Source: Alcaligenes pakistanensis (lineage in GTDB: Bacteria; Pseudomonadota; Gammaproteobacteria; Burkholderiales; Burkholderiaceae_B). Taken from it: a stretch of 64,000 bases of DNA. The notes beneath the pieces are model-generated. The model had not been told where the DNA came from, did not search any database, and worked only from the letters and a program-made list of their open reading frames with translations. Positions 39,111 to 50,369 of the stretch are shown here, one piece after another; the stretch's first letter is position 1; the number at the start of each line of letters is the position of its first letter. The position numbers and the translations under genes were made by a program. The stretch spans positions 203,429 through 267,428 of the forward strand of contig NZ_BMZN01000003.1 of the NCBI RefSeq assembly GCF_014652815.1. Direction: 5' to 3'.

Positions 39111-40015
39111 GAACCTGGCTGCGTCATCACCAATATGCCTTTCTGGTCGCCTTGCGCCGCCTGAAAGTGCAGCCCTTCTCGTCCCTGTCCAATCTGCTGG
39201 TCATTGCCCTGACCTTGGCCGTACCGGTTTTGGGAGCCAGTATCTTGCTGGCCGCCCAGCCCGTGGTGCGCGAGATTCCCACCTCACCCGAAATGACCGT
39301 GTTCATGAAACAGAACAGCACGCTGGAACAGGCCCAAGCCTTCAGCCAGGCAGTTGGGAAAGAGTTTCAGGCCGAGCTGGCCAATGTCCGACTGGTCAGC
39401 AAAGAACAGGCGCTGAAACAGCTGCAAAGCAATCCCAGCTGGACGGATGCGTTGGGGGCTTTGCCCAGTAACCCCTTGCCGCACGCGATTGTGCTGACCC
39501 TGCATGAAACCCCGGATCTGGTAACGCGGGCCGACTCCCTGGCCAAGACCTTGCAAACCCGTGACGGCGTGGACAGCGTGCTGCTGGACAGCGAATGGGT
39601 GCAACGTCTGGCTGCCATCTTGAGCTTCATCCGCATTGGCTTATGGATTTTGATGGCGGGCGTGGGCGTAGTGGTGATTGCGACCGTATTCAATACGGTC
39701 CGTCTGCAAGCCCTGAACCAGCGTGAGGAAATTGCGGTAGCCCGTCTGGTCGGTGCTACCGAGGCCTTTGTACGCCGCCCCTTTCTGTATATGGGCGCGC
39801 TGACTGGCCTGCTTGCCAGCGCCCTGGCCTGCGGCTTGGCCTTATTGGCCCTGACTCCCCTGAACAAAGCTTTATCCAGTCTGGCCCAAAGCTACGGCGT
39901 CCAATTGACGCTGAGCCTGCCAGAATTCTCTCTCTTACTGACAGCCGCCATTCTGGTCGCTATTTTGGGCGCACTGGCAGCTCGCTGGTCTGTTACCCGT
40001 AGTACTCAATACTGA
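39107..40015 (+). CDS. ftsX: Cell-division membrane protein FtsX
   Basis: A 302-residue protein with four membrane segments (about residues 24-46, 178-200, 228-250, 272-292) and a periplasmic domain of about 130 residues after the first, the standard FtsX topology. It pairs with FtsE at the septum. It overlaps both neighbours: 4 bp with ftsE and 1 bp with mutY (TGATG). Confidence 0.94.
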   Translation: MRTWLRHHQYAFLVALRRLKVQPFSSLSNLLVIALTLAVPVLGASILLAAQPVVREIPTSPEMTVFMKQNSTLEQAQAFSQAVGKEFQAELANVRLVSKEQALKQLQSNPSWTDALGALPSNPLPHAIVLTLHETPDLVTRADSLAKTLQTRDGVDSVLLDSEWVQRLAAILSFIRIGLWILMAGVGVVVIATVFNTVRLQALNQREEIAVARLVGATEAFVRRPFLYMGALTGLLASALACGLALLALTPLNKALSSLAQSYGVQLTLSLPEFSLLLTAAILVAILGALAARWSVTRSTQY

Positions 40016-41106
40016 TGTCGCTTCCTGTACCCTGCCCCAACAATCTGGCCGAAAAAGTGGTGGCCTGGCAAAAAACGTCCGGCCGCCACCACCTTCCTTG
40101 GCAGAACACGCAAGACCCCTATCGTGTCTGGCTCTCGGAAATCATGCTGCAACAAACCCAAGTCGCGACTGTACTGGGATATTACGAGCGTTTTCTGGAA
40201 CGCTTCCCCACCGTCAAGGACCTGGCCGCTGCCGAACAAGACGAAGTAATGCCCTATTGGGCGGGGCTGGGCTACTACGCCCGTGCCCGTAACCTGCACC
40301 GCTGCGCCCGTGAGGTCATGGAACAATGGGGTGGCAGTTTCCCTCGCCAAGCGGTCGATTTAGCGACTCTACCCGGCATAGGCCGCTCCACAGCCTGTGC
40401 CATCGCCGCCTTCTGTTTTGGGGAGCGCAGCCCCATCATGGACGGCAACGTCAAACGCGTTTTTACCCGCTATTTTGGGGTGTACGGACCTACGCAAAAA
40501 AAGGCGGTGGAAAATGCACTGTGGGCGCAGGCCGAGGAAGTAGTGGCTTTAGCTCCTGCCGACCTGAACATGGCCACCTACACTCAAGGGCTGATGGATC
40601 TGGGCTCGCAGTGCTGTACTCGCAGCAAACCCACCTGTAGTCTCTGTCCCCTGCAAAGCGACTGCTACGCCCACACGCATCAGGCGCAGTCTGAGCTGCC
40701 CAGCCCCAAAGAGCGCCTCCGCCAGGATGAACGCTATGCGCACGTGCTGATTCTGGAATTGAACGGCCAGGTATTGCTGGAGCAGCGTCCGGATAAAGGC
40801 ATTTGGGGGGGGCTGCTGACCTTGCCTCAGTACGACGATGCCATGAGCCTTCAAACCGCTGCCTTGCATTGGTCCCGCGAAGAAGCTATTTCATTGGCTT
40901 CATTTCAGCACGTGTTTTCGCACTTCAAGCTGCACATCACGCCTTGGCTGCTGCAAGTCGACGAGTTTGACTTAGCCGAGCCAACTGCTGGCCAGCAATG
41001 GCAGGATCATGAAGCGCTGGAACAGACCGCTTTGCCGGCGCCCATACGCAAGTTGCTGCTGGGCCTGTACCAGAGCAAAGACAGCGAACAGTTGATATTA
41101 GGGTGA
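40015..41106 (+). CDS. mutY: A/G-specific adenine DNA glycosylase
   Basis: A 363-residue base-excision enzyme that removes A mispaired with 8-oxoG. SEIMLQQTQV carries the catalytic Glu, the helix-hairpin-helix is LPGIGRSTACAIAAF, and MDGNVKRV holds the conserved Asp. Four cysteines with C-X6-C-X2-C-X5-C spacing near residue 200 bind a [4Fe-4S] cluster. The C-terminal Nudix-like domain (about 240-355) recognises 8-oxoG. Its start overlaps the ftsX stop by 1 bp. Confidence 0.96.
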   Translation: MSLPVPCPNNLAEKVVAWQKTSGRHHLPWQNTQDPYRVWLSEIMLQQTQVATVLGYYERFLERFPTVKDLAAAEQDEVMPYWAGLGYYARARNLHRCAREVMEQWGGSFPRQAVDLATLPGIGRSTACAIAAFCFGERSPIMDGNVKRVFTRYFGVYGPTQKKAVENALWAQAEEVVALAPADLNMATYTQGLMDLGSQCCTRSKPTCSLCPLQSDCYAHTHQAQSELPSPKERLRQDERYAHVLILELNGQVLLEQRPDKGIWGGLLTLPQYDDAMSLQTAALHWSREEAISLASFQHVFSHFKLHITPWLLQVDEFDLAEPTAGQQWQDHEALEQTALPAPIRKLLLGLYQSKDSEQLILG

Positions 41107-41110
41107 TAGG

Positions 41111-41133
41111 CCCCCCAGCGCAGTCGTGGGGGG
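41111..41133. terminator. Hairpin between convergent mutY and rodA
   Basis: CCCCCCA pairs with TGGGGGG around a 9-nt loop. It has no T-run but sits between two convergent genes. Confidence 0.45.
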
Positions 41134-41157
41134 ATTACCGTATAGAAAGCTGGCTTA

Positions 41158-42300
41158 TTAAGTAGGCCGTGCCGGTTTATCGTTGCTGATGCTCATCAAC
41201 ATCCCGCACGCGACTCCCAGAGTCATCAATGCAGTACCGCCATAGCTCAGGAACGGCAGGGGCACGCCCACCACAGGCAAAATCCCCGCCACCATGCCGA
41301 TGTTCACGAACACATAAACGAACAGCATCATGGACATGGAGCCGGCCAGCAAGCGGCTAAATTGCGTGTGTGCCACGGCAGCAATCGACAAGCCGCGCAG
41401 GATCAACAAGGCATAGAGCACCAGCAGCATGATGCCGCCATACAAGCCAAACTCTTCTGCAAAGACGGCGAAAATAAAGTCTGTTGTGCGTTCAGGCACA
41501 AAGTCCAGATGAGACTGTGTCCCCATCATGTAGCCTTTGCCATAAACACCACCCGAACCAATTGCAATCATGGACTGGATGGTGTGAAAGCCTCTGCCTA
41601 GGCGATCACTGCCAGGATTAAGCAGCGTACACACCCGGTGTTTTTGATAGTCATGCAGCACGACCCAATCCATGTCTGGTACGCAGATATAGTCTTCGTA
41701 GTACAACAAGGCGCTGATACCCACGACCAGCACGACCACAATCGGCACAATCAGCTTGAAAGACAGGCCTGCAAAGTAAATAACGCAGAAACCAGCCGCG
41801 AACACCAGCAAGGCTGTACCCAAGTCGGGCTGACGCACAATCAGCAAGAACGGGATCATCAGCAAGATGCCCGCCACCATAAAGTCCAGCAAACTCATCT
41901 TGGCCCGCTGGTAACGATGAAAGTACCAAGCCAGCATCAAAGGCACCGAAATCTTAAGCATTTCCGAGGGCTGAATACGGGCCACGCCCAGATCCAGCCA
42001 GCGTGTAGCGCCCTTGCTGGTTTCGCCAAAGAACTCCACGCCCAAAAGCAACACTACGCCGATTGAATACACCACCGGGGCGAGCTTCATCCACATGGCA
42101 GGCGGAATCAAAGCCGCCAGCCACATCACTCCAAATGCCAGCAGAAAATTACGGACCTGGTCCGCAAAACGCCAATCTGTCCCGCCTACAGCCGAATGCA
42201 TGACTGTCATACCCAGCGCGGCCATCAGCACCAGCAAGAGCAGCAAGGGCCAATCAAAGGCGGTAATGGCTCTCAGGCCCAGTTGCAAAAGCCGCCTCAT
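41158..42300 (-). CDS. rodA: Rod-shape peptidoglycan polymerase RodA
   Basis: A 380-residue SEDS-family membrane protein with about ten hydrophobic segments. SYGGTALMTLGVACGML near the C-terminus and the GVEFFGETSKGATRWL region are SEDS signatures. It polymerises lipid II for cell elongation together with PBP2. The ATG overlaps the mrdA stop (ATGA); a start nine codons upstream inside mrdA is less likely. Confidence 0.95.
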   Translation of the reverse strand: MRRLLQLGLRAITAFDWPLLLLLVLMAALGMTVMHSAVGGTDWRFADQVRNFLLAFGVMWLAALIPPAMWMKLAPVVYSIGVVLLLGVEFFGETSKGATRWLDLGVARIQPSEMLKISVPLMLAWYFHRYQRAKMSLLDFMVAGILLMIPFLLIVRQPDLGTALLVFAAGFCVIYFAGLSFKLIVPIVVVLVVGISALLYYEDYICVPDMDWVVLHDYQKHRVCTLLNPGSDRLGRGFHTIQSMIAIGSGGVYGKGYMMGTQSHLDFVPERTTDFIFAVFAEEFGLYGGIMLLVLYALLILRGLSIAAVAHTQFSRLLAGSMSMMLFVYVFVNIGMVAGILPVVGVPLPFLSYGGTALMTLGVACGMLMSISNDKPARPT

Positions 42301-44156
42301 TGCATCTGCCCCCGCTCTACCAGCCAATAATCAAAAACCTTGCGCACAATAGGTGCCGCCACCGAACCACCCCAACCGGCATTCTCTACAATCAGCGCCA
42401 CTGCAATCTTGGGGTTCTCTGCCGGAGCGTAAGACATAAACAAAGCATGATCGCGCAAACGCTCGTCAATGGCATTGGCGTTGTACTTGGCCCCGCGCAA
42501 GCTAAACACCTGCGCTGTCCCGGTCTTACCTGCCGCTTGATACGCTGCACCAGCAAACGCCCGACGTGCAGTACCCAGGCGCACCACGTCCACCAACGCA
42601 CGTTTGATCACATCCAGGTTGGCCTGCTTCAAGGGAATCAAGGTGGCATCAATGCGCACCGGCTGCTCAATTTCCGGATCGTGGGGGCTCAAGGTCTGAG
42701 TAACCAGATGCGGGGGACGCACAATCCCATTACTGGCCAGCACGGCGGTGGCATGCGCCAGTTGCAGCACGGTAAAGGAGTTATAGCCTTGCCCAACCGC
42801 TACCGAAATACTTTCACCGGCATACCAGCGCTGCTGAGCCGGTTTGCGGTAGGCCTGACGCTTCCATTCGGTAGAAGGCAAAATGCCTTGGCGCTCACCA
42901 TCCAGATCAATGCCTGTATGTTGGCCAAAACCAAACTGCTTCATGAAGTCGTGCAGATTATCAACGCCGATTTCCGGGCCCAACGAATAGAAATAAGTAT
43001 CCGAAGACACAACCAGGGCACGGTGCATATCGGTAGACCCGTATACCGCCCCACCCGCGTTGCGGAAGCGCTGGCCCCCGAACTCAAAATAGCCGGGGTC
43101 AGAAATACGATCCGTTGCCCGGCGCTTACCCAGCTCCAATGCGGCCAAAGCCACAAAGGGTTTGTAAGTAGAGCCGATAGGGTACGTGCCATACATAGGG
43201 CGATTAATCAGGGGATGATCTGGCGAATCGTTCAGCTTGCGCCAGTTTTCCACGTCAATACCGTCAATAAATAAGTTCGGATCAAAAGACGGGGCTGACA
43301 CAAAGGCCAGCACTTCGCCTGTGCTGGGCTCAATCGCCACCAAAGCACCGCGTCGCCCGGCGAACATGGCCTCGGCCATTTTCTGCAAGCCAATATCCAG
43401 CGACAGGCGCAGGCTGGCACCGGGCACTGGGTCTACTCGGCTAAGCGTACGTACCGGACGGCCCGAAGCAGCCACTTCGACTTCCTCGATGCCGGTCCGG
43501 CCATGCAATGTCTTTTCCCAGGTCTTTTCAATTCCTTTTTTACCGATAACCTGCGTACCACGGTAGTTACCGGTTTGCCCGGTTTCTTCCAGACGCTGCT
43601 GGTCCCCCTCGGAAATACGGCCTACGTAGCCCAGCACATGGGCCGCAGCCTCGCCTTGAGGATATTCGCGCACCCAGCGGGCCTGCAAGGTCACACCTGG
43701 AAATTTAAAGGCATGAGCAGAGAACCAGGCGGCTTCTTCATCGCTCAGGTTATTGCGCAGCAGGGTTTCGGCATATCGGCTGTTTTGCGCCACGCTCTGC
43801 TTGAACCGACGCCGATCACGAGGGCTGAGCTCTACCAGCTCCCCGACCCGGTCCAACACATCGTCCAGAGGCGCAGCCAAGTTGGCGGGGATGGCAGACA
43901 AGGTGTAGTCCCGGTAATTACGTGCCAGGACTTCGCCATTACGGTCCAGGATCTCACCCCGTCTAGGGGTAATCGGAATAACAGCAATACGGTTTTGATC
44001 GGCTCGGGCGGCAAAGCCTTCGTAGCGCACCACTTGTAAATACCACAAGCGCACGCCCAGCACCCCTAACAGTACGCAGGCCAGAACGGCCGCCACCAGG
44101 GCACGAAACAACATGCGCTGACGTAACTGATGCGAGGTTTTTTTGAATTCAAACAT
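42297..44156 (-). CDS. mrdA: Penicillin-binding protein 2
   Basis: A 619-residue transpeptidase of the elongasome. It has one N-terminal membrane segment (about residues 18-38), a dimerisation domain starting RGEILDRNGEVLARN, and a transpeptidase domain with the serine motif GSTYKPF (near 320), SSDTY for SxN, and AGKTGTAQVF for KTG (near 540). It acts in the periplasm with RodA, encoded next. Confidence 0.96.
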   Translation of the reverse strand: MFEFKKTSHQLRQRMLFRALVAAVLACVLLGVLGVRLWYLQVVRYEGFAARADQNRIAVIPITPRRGEILDRNGEVLARNYRDYTLSAIPANLAAPLDDVLDRVGELVELSPRDRRRFKQSVAQNSRYAETLLRNNLSDEEAAWFSAHAFKFPGVTLQARWVREYPQGEAAAHVLGYVGRISEGDQQRLEETGQTGNYRGTQVIGKKGIEKTWEKTLHGRTGIEEVEVAASGRPVRTLSRVDPVPGASLRLSLDIGLQKMAEAMFAGRRGALVAIEPSTGEVLAFVSAPSFDPNLFIDGIDVENWRKLNDSPDHPLINRPMYGTYPIGSTYKPFVALAALELGKRRATDRISDPGYFEFGGQRFRNAGGAVYGSTDMHRALVVSSDTYFYSLGPEIGVDNLHDFMKQFGFGQHTGIDLDGERQGILPSTEWKRQAYRKPAQQRWYAGESISVAVGQGYNSFTVLQLAHATAVLASNGIVRPPHLVTQTLSPHDPEIEQPVRIDATLIPLKQANLDVIKRALVDVVRLGTARRAFAGAAYQAAGKTGTAQVFSLRGAKYNANAIDERLRDHALFMSYAPAENPKIAVALIVENAGWGGSVAAPIVRKVFDYWLVERGQMQ

Positions 44157-44170
44157 GGCCGCCCTACCGA

Positions 44171-44749
44171 TCAGGACGAACCGGAGTCGGACTCGTCCAG
44201 ACGTCGCTGCGGCAAGAACAGCACACTATCGGCCAGCGGCCACAAGGCGGCGGTCAGCAGAGCGCCACCGGCCCACTCCCAACCAGACCATTCACCCACC
44301 AGCCAGGCATGCAGCACTCGCACGATCAACTGAGCCAGCAACATGACCACCGCCATGTGCAGGCAGTGGGTCCACATCCCAAAATTCAATATGCGCTTAC
44401 GGAGCGACAAGGCACCGTACACCACCAGCACATAGGCCAAAGCGTGTTCACCCAGCAGGCTGCCATCATGGACATCAAGCAAAATACCCAACACAAAGGC
44501 CAGTGACATAGGCACCCGACGCGGCTCGTGTACCGCCCAAAAGGCCAGCACCAGCATCAGCATATCGGGGGCAAAGGGCAGCAGGCGCCAGGGCAGCATG
44601 GAGCTTAGCCACATCAGCAGAATCGAGCCCCATACCAACCAGGGGCTGGAGGCGCGCGAAAATGGGCTGCTGTCGATAGGCTGCAAGCTACTCAGCGAAG
44701 ACGTCTTGCTTGTACGGCTAGAAGTATTCTGGGACTCAGCGCGTCGCAT
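44171..44749 (-). CDS. mreD: Rod-shape-determining protein MreD
   Basis: A 192-residue membrane protein with about five hydrophobic segments and the MreD segment GILLDVHDGSLLGEHAL. It bridges MreC to the elongation complex. The gene overlaps mreC; two ATGs follow each other (44752 and 44749). I prefer the second because GAGG lies 6 nt before it. It has an unusually long, Ser-rich N-terminal tail of about 35 residues before the first membrane segment. Confidence 0.9.
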   Translation of the reverse strand: MRRAESQNTSSRTSKTSSLSSLQPIDSSPFSRASSPWLVWGSILLMWLSSMLPWRLLPFAPDMLMLVLAFWAVHEPRRVPMSLAFVLGILLDVHDGSLLGEHALAYVLVVYGALSLRKRILNFGMWTHCLHMAVVMLLAQLIVRVLHAWLVGEWSGWEWAGGALLTAALWPLADSVLFLPQRRLDESDSGSS

Positions 44750-45617
44750 CATTGGCCTCGTCCTCTTCAAGAGAGCGTTCGCTCTCGGGCACCAGCAAAA
44801 TCAGAAAATGGCGGTAACGCTCGGGATGGGACAAAGGGGTCACCAAAGCCAGCGCAAAACCCGAGGCGTCATCACGTTCAATACTGTTGACAGTACCGAC
44901 GGGTAAGCCGGCAGGGAACAAACCGCCAATGCCACTGGTAATCAAGGTGTCGTCCGGCTCCAGGTCTACATCACCCGTCAGATAACGGACTTCCACCTTG
45001 CCACCAGGATTACCGCCAAAAGCGATCAAACGCAGGCCATTGCGCAATACCTGTACCGGCACCGAGACTTTATCGTCGGTAATCAGGGCAGCTTCAGAGG
45101 TAAAACGCGTGACACGCACCACTTGCCCAACCACACCGCCTTCATCAATCACCGGCATGCCGGCACGAATGCCACTGGCCGAGCCTTTATTGAAAATCAG
45201 GTGACGGGCGTAGCCATTTGGGGGTTCATAAAGAACTTCTACGGCGACAGACGGCTGGGTGACGGTATCAGCCACTTGCAACAAACGGCGCAACTGCTCA
45301 TTTTCGGCAGAAAGCTGGGCTGCATGGGTCGATAATTGCGCCAGCTCGATACGCTGGCGCTGCAAGGCTTCTTTTTCAGATCGGGCGGTAGAGGCGGCGT
45401 CGGTCCAGCTACTAAAGTAGGTGACCAGATCGCGCGGAGCCAGCATGACGCGCTGAAAGGGATACAGCACGGCAGCCACAGCCTGACGCACCGGCTCGAG
45501 CACCGCATAGCGAGAGTCAGTAATCAACAAGGCGACTGCCAGCACCAAAAGAGCGGCCAGACGCAGCTCAGCGGATGAGCCTCGCCTAAATAGCCGGATG
45601 GAGCCTTGTTCTCGCAT
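44736..45617 (-). CDS. mreC: Rod-shape-determining protein MreC
   Basis: A 293-residue protein with an N-terminal membrane segment (about residues 15-35), a coiled-coil (about 65-110) and the MreC beta-barrel part with VIDEGGVVGQV and TLITSGIGGLFPAGLPVG. It sits in the periplasm and links MreB to PBP2. It lies 62 bp after mreB. Confidence 0.95.
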   Translation of the reverse strand: MREQGSIRLFRRGSSAELRLAALLVLAVALLITDSRYAVLEPVRQAVAAVLYPFQRVMLAPRDLVTYFSSWTDAASTARSEKEALQRQRIELAQLSTHAAQLSAENEQLRRLLQVADTVTQPSVAVEVLYEPPNGYARHLIFNKGSASGIRAGMPVIDEGGVVGQVVRVTRFTSEAALITDDKVSVPVQVLRNGLRLIAFGGNPGGKVEVRYLTGDVDLEPDDTLITSGIGGLFPAGLPVGTVNSIERDDASGFALALVTPLSHPERYRHFLILLVPESERSLEEDEANDATR

Positions 45618-45679
45618 TAATCAAGCACTCGATCACTTGCCCCCACAAGCAGAGCACTGCCGTGGGGGTCAAGCAAAGA

Positions 45680-46819
<1,140 letters not shown>

Positions 46820-46888
46820 TCAAAAATACCTGGAAAGGAAACGGTCAATGATAACTTATAATTGCTCTACATTAGGACTGTTTTAATG

Positions 46889-46949
46889 GTCAGTTAAGTT
46901 CTGTAACCCCCGCGTTTGCTGTAAAAGTGCCAAACTGTCCTTAACTGAC
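46889..46949. repeat. Inverted repeat in the mreB-gatC divergent promoter region
   Basis: GTCAGTTAAG (46889-46898) and CTTAACTGAC (46940-46949) are perfect inverted copies 41 bp apart. They could be two binding sites for one protein serving mreB and gatC, or a large stem-loop. The rest of the 271-bp gap (46724-46994) is AT-rich and holds no ORF. Confidence 0.5.
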
Positions 46950-46994
46950 GGATTTCCGCATTTTTTTATTACTCATTTTCCAGTACCCACCCAC

Positions 46995-47303
46995 ATGTCT
47001 ATCACTGAACAGGATGTTGCCCGTATTGCGCAACTGGCGCGCCTTGATCTTTCTGCCGAACAAGCCTTGCAGGTCGAGCACGATTTAACGCGCATCCTGG
47101 GCCTGATCCAGACCTTGCAAACCGTTGATACTCAAGGCGTTGAGCCTATGGCCCACCCTTTGTCCGCGCGCCAGCAGATCAGTCTTCGCCTGCGCGAGGA
47201 CAAGGCATTGCCCTCCGGCACAGTAGAAAGCCGCGAGACCATGATGCGCAACGCCCCCGCCGAGCAGGATGGCCTGTTTCTGGTGCCCACGGTCATCGAA
47301 TAA
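46995..47303 (+). CDS. gatC: Asp-tRNA(Asn)/Glu-tRNA(Gln) amidotransferase subunit C
   Basis: A 102-residue GatC. The sequence MSITEQDVARIAQLARLDLS, then L..I...I..L..VDTQGVEPMAHP and RNAPAEQDGLFLVPTVIE at the C-terminus are characteristic. It stabilises GatA-GatB. It is followed by gatA after 9 bp. Confidence 0.96.
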   Translation: MSITEQDVARIAQLARLDLSAEQALQVEHDLTRILGLIQTLQTVDTQGVEPMAHPLSARQQISLRLREDKALPSGTVESRETMMRNAPAEQDGLFLVPTVIE

Positions 47304-47312
47304 AGCAAAACC

Positions 47313-48833
47313 ATGTCTTTTACCCCTGAATTCGCGACAATCGCAGCGCTGCGCCAAGCTCTGCACAACAAAACCGTCAGTGCCCGCGAGCTGGCCCAAC
47401 AAGCCTTGGACAATAGCGCCCGCCAAAAAGAGCTTAATGCCTTTGTGCAGCAGGACGCCGCCTTGACCCTGGCCCAGGCCGACGCCGCCGATGCCCTGAT
47501 CGCCCAAGGCAAGACCGGTCCCTTGACCGGCATCCCGATTGCCCACAAAGATTTGTTCGTTACTAAGGATTGGCAGACCACCGCCTGCAGCAAAATGCTG
47601 GAAGGCTATGTCAGCCCCTTTAACGCCACGGTCGTTACCAAGCTGCAAACGGCCGGTGCCGTTTCGCTGGGCAAGCTCAACTGCGACGAGTTCGCCATGG
47701 GCTCGCGCAACGAAAGCTCGGTCTTTGGACCCGTGCGTAATCCTTGGGACCATTCCATGGTTCCCGGTGGCTCTTCGGGTGGCTCTGCCGCCGCTGTTGC
47801 CGCTGGCCTGGTTGCTGGTGCAACCGCAACCGATACCGGGGGTTCGATTCGCCAACCTGCCGCCCTGTGTGGCGTCAGCGGCATTAAACCTACCTACGGC
47901 ACTATTTCGCGCTTTGGCATTATTGCTTACGGCTCCAGCCTGGATCAGGCCGGCCCGATTGCCCGCAATGCCCGCGATCTGCTGGATCTGCTTGAAACCA
48001 TGTGTGGTTTTGACCCGCAAGATGCCACCAGCTTGGAATTTTGCGACGACCAGCCCAATACAGGCGCCCGTATTCGTCAGCAGTTTGAACAGCAACAGTC
48101 TCAGCAAGAGGCCCAAGGCAGCCAGCCGTTGAAGGGTTTGCGCATTGGTGTCCCCGCCCAGTTCTTTGGCTCTGGTCTGGACCCCGTGGTGGCGGATGCC
48201 ATTGAAGCGGCACTGAAAACCTACGAAAGCCTGGGTGCAGAGCGCGTCACCGTGCAACTGCCTTTGACCGAGCTGTCCGTTCCTACTTATTACGTCATCA
48301 GCCCAGCCGAAGCCTCGACCAACCTGTCGCGCTTTGACGGCGTACGCTTTGGCCACCGCGCCAATCAGTACACCGACCTGAGCAGCATGATTTCCCGTTC
48401 GCGCTCCGAAGGCTTTGGCCCTGAAGTGGTACGTCGAATCCTGGTGGGCACCTATGTGCTTTCCCACGGCTACTACGACGCCTACTACCTGCAAGCCCAA
48501 CGCGTGCGCCGCATGATTGTGGACGACTTCCAGAAAGTCTTTGAGCAGTGCGATCTGATCCTGGGCCCCGTCACCCCGGCCTTGGGCCGCAAGCTGGGCA
48601 CCACCATTGAAGACCCCACTACCGATTGGCTGGGCGATATCTACACCCTGGGCGTCAGCCTGGCTGGCCTGCCCGCCATGTCCATCCCCTGCGGTTTCAG
48701 CAACGATGAGCGCCCCTTGCCCATCGGCCTGCAGATTATTGGCAACTACTTCCGCGAAGGCCAATTGCTGGCCTTTGCCGACCGCTTCCAGCAAGTCACC
48801 GACTGGCATCAACGTCAACCAGGACAACAATAA
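47313..48833 (+). CDS. gatA: Amidotransferase subunit A (glutaminase)
   Basis: A 506-residue amidase-signature enzyme that releases ammonia from glutamine for transamidation of misacylated tRNA. The catalytic lysine is in [10 protein letters not shown] and the Ser-Ser in [16 protein letters not shown] with the nucleophile in [11 protein letters not shown] Gln-rich insertion lies at about residues 250-268 ([13 protein letters not shown]). The gene is contiguous with gatB: gatB starts at the last base of the gatA stop. Confidence 0.96.
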   Translation: MSFTPEFATIAALRQALHNKTVSARELAQQALDNSARQKELNAFVQQDAALTLAQADAADALIAQGKTGPLTGIPIAHKDLFVTKDWQTTACSKMLEGYVSPFNATVVTKLQTAGAVSLGKLNCDEFAMGSRNESSVFGPVRNPWDHSMVPGGSSGGSAAAVAAGLVAGATATDTGGSIRQPAALCGVSGIKPTYGTISRFGIIAYGSSLDQAGPIARNARDLLDLLETMCGFDPQDATSLEFCDDQPNTGARIRQQFEQQQSQQEAQGSQPLKGLRIGVPAQFFGSGLDPVVADAIEAALKTYESLGAERVTVQLPLTELSVPTYYVISPAEASTNLSRFDGVRFGHRANQYTDLSSMISRSRSEGFGPEVVRRILVGTYVLSHGYYDAYYLQAQRVRRMIVDDFQKVFEQCDLILGPVTPALGRKLGTTIEDPTTDWLGDIYTLGVSLAGLPAMSIPCGFSNDERPLPIGLQIIGNYFREGQLLAFADRFQQVTDWHQRQPGQQ

Positions 48834-50290
48834 TGGAATGGGAAATTGTGATCGGGCTGGAAACCCATACCCAGCTCTCGACCGAATCCAAAATCTTCTC
48901 CAGCAGCAGCACCCGCTTTGGCGCTTTGCCTAATACGCAAGCCAACGAAGTGGACATGGCCCTGCCCGGTGCACTGCCTGTCTTTAACCGTGGCGCAGCC
49001 GAACGGGCTATCCGCCTGGGTCTGGCGGTGGGTGGCCATATTGCCCCCCGCTCCGTGTTTGAGCGCAAAAACTATTTCTACCCTGATCTGCCCAAGAACT
49101 ACCAGATCAGCCAAATGGAAATTCCGGTCATCAGCGGCGGCACCGTCAGCTTCATGCTGGGCGAAGAAGAAAAAACCATCAATCTGACTCGTGCCCACTT
49201 GGAAGAAGATGCCGGTAAATCCCTGCACGAAAACTTCCGTGGTCCATACGGCGAATCCAGCACCGGGATCGACCTGAACCGCGCGGGTACTCCGCTGCTG
49301 GAAATCGTGTCCGAACCCGAAATGCGCTCGGCCGCTGAAGCTGTAGGCTACGCACGTGCCTTGCACAGTCTGGTCGTCTGGCTGGGTATTTGTGACGGCA
49401 ATATGCAGGAAGGCTCGTTCCGCGTGGACGCCAACGTCTCGGTGCGTCCCAAAGGCCAGAAAGAACTGGGCACCCGCTGCGAACTGAAGAACATCAACTC
49501 CTTCCGCTTTCTGGAACGCGCCATTCAGTACGAAGTGCGCCGTCAGATCGAACTGATTGAAGATGGTGGCAAGGTTGTTCAGGAAACCCGCCTATACGAC
49601 TCGGACCGTGATGAAACGCGTAGCATGCGCAGCAAAGAAGATGCGCACGATTACCGTTACTTCCCCGACCCCGATCTGCCACCGCTGCTGATCAGCGAAG
49701 AATGGATCGAGCAGGTTCGTCAGGACATGCCCGAGCTGCCCGCACAAAAACTGGCTCGTTTCGAGCAGGAATTTGAGCTGAGCCGCTACGATGCGTCGCA
49801 ACTGACCGTAGACCGTGCTACCTCGAACTTCTTTGAAGCCATCTTGCAAGCGGGTTCCAGCGCGAATGCCAAACTGGCCGCCAACTGGGTTCTAGGCGAG
49901 TTGTCGGCTGCCTTGAACCGTGAAGAGCTGACTATCGAGCACTCCAAGGTCAGCCCCGCACAATTGGCGCAGCTGATTGCCCGTATTGCAGACGGCACCA
50001 TCTCCAACAAGATTGCCCGTGATGTATTTGCGGCCCAGTGGGATGGCGAGCTGAACGGCGATGTCGATGCCATCATCGACGCCCGTGGTTTGAAACAAAT
50101 CAACGATGCCGGTGCCATTGGCGCCATGGTGGACGAAGTTCTGGCCGCCAACCCCAGCATTGTCGAACAGCACCGTGCGGGCAAGCCAAAAGCTTTTAAC
50201 GCTTTGGTTGGTCAGGTCATGAAGGTTGCCAAAGGCAAGGCCAATCCGCAGCAGATCAACGATATGCTCAAGCAAAAACTGGATGCCTAA
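48833..50290 (+). CDS. gatB: Amidotransferase subunit B
   Basis: A 485-residue GatB that activates the misacylated tRNA with ATP and accepts ammonia from GatA. It begins [13 protein letters not shown] and contains [15 protein letters not shown] and the [18 protein letters not shown] region. The C-terminal YqeY-like tail (about 330-485) binds tRNA. Its presence with gatC and gatA suggests that Gln- or Asn-tRNA is made by the indirect route. A strong terminator follows. Confidence 0.97.
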   Translation: MEWEIVIGLETHTQLSTESKIFSSSSTRFGALPNTQANEVDMALPGALPVFNRGAAERAIRLGLAVGGHIAPRSVFERKNYFYPDLPKNYQISQMEIPVISGGTVSFMLGEEEKTINLTRAHLEEDAGKSLHENFRGPYGESSTGIDLNRAGTPLLEIVSEPEMRSAAEAVGYARALHSLVVWLGICDGNMQEGSFRVDANVSVRPKGQKELGTRCELKNINSFRFLERAIQYEVRRQIELIEDGGKVVQETRLYDSDRDETRSMRSKEDAHDYRYFPDPDLPPLLISEEWIEQVRQDMPELPAQKLARFEQEFELSRYDASQLTVDRATSNFFEAILQAGSSANAKLAANWVLGELSAALNREELTIEHSKVSPAQLAQLIARIADGTISNKIARDVFAAQWDGELNGDVDAIIDARGLKQINDAGAIGAMVDEVLAANPSIVEQHRAGKPKAFNALVGQVMKVAKGKANPQQINDMLKQKLDA

Positions 50291-50315
50291 AGTCCGGTTC
50301 TGCGCGTAGCGGATA

Positions 50316-50349
50316 AAAAAACACCAGGCCAAAGCCTGGTGTTTTTTTT
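50316..50349. terminator. Bidirectional terminator between gatB and pyrE
   Basis: ACACCAGGC pairs with GCCTGGTGT around a 4-5-nt loop, with A7 before and T8 after. Confidence 0.93.
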
Positions 50350-50369
50350 ACTGCTCAAAACGCTACTGA

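Noticed and set aside
47085-48830. 581-residue open frame on the minus strand inside gatC-gatA
   Set aside because: It is antisense to well-supported gatC and gatA, has a composition typical of the reverse of GC-rich coding sequence, and shows no family features.
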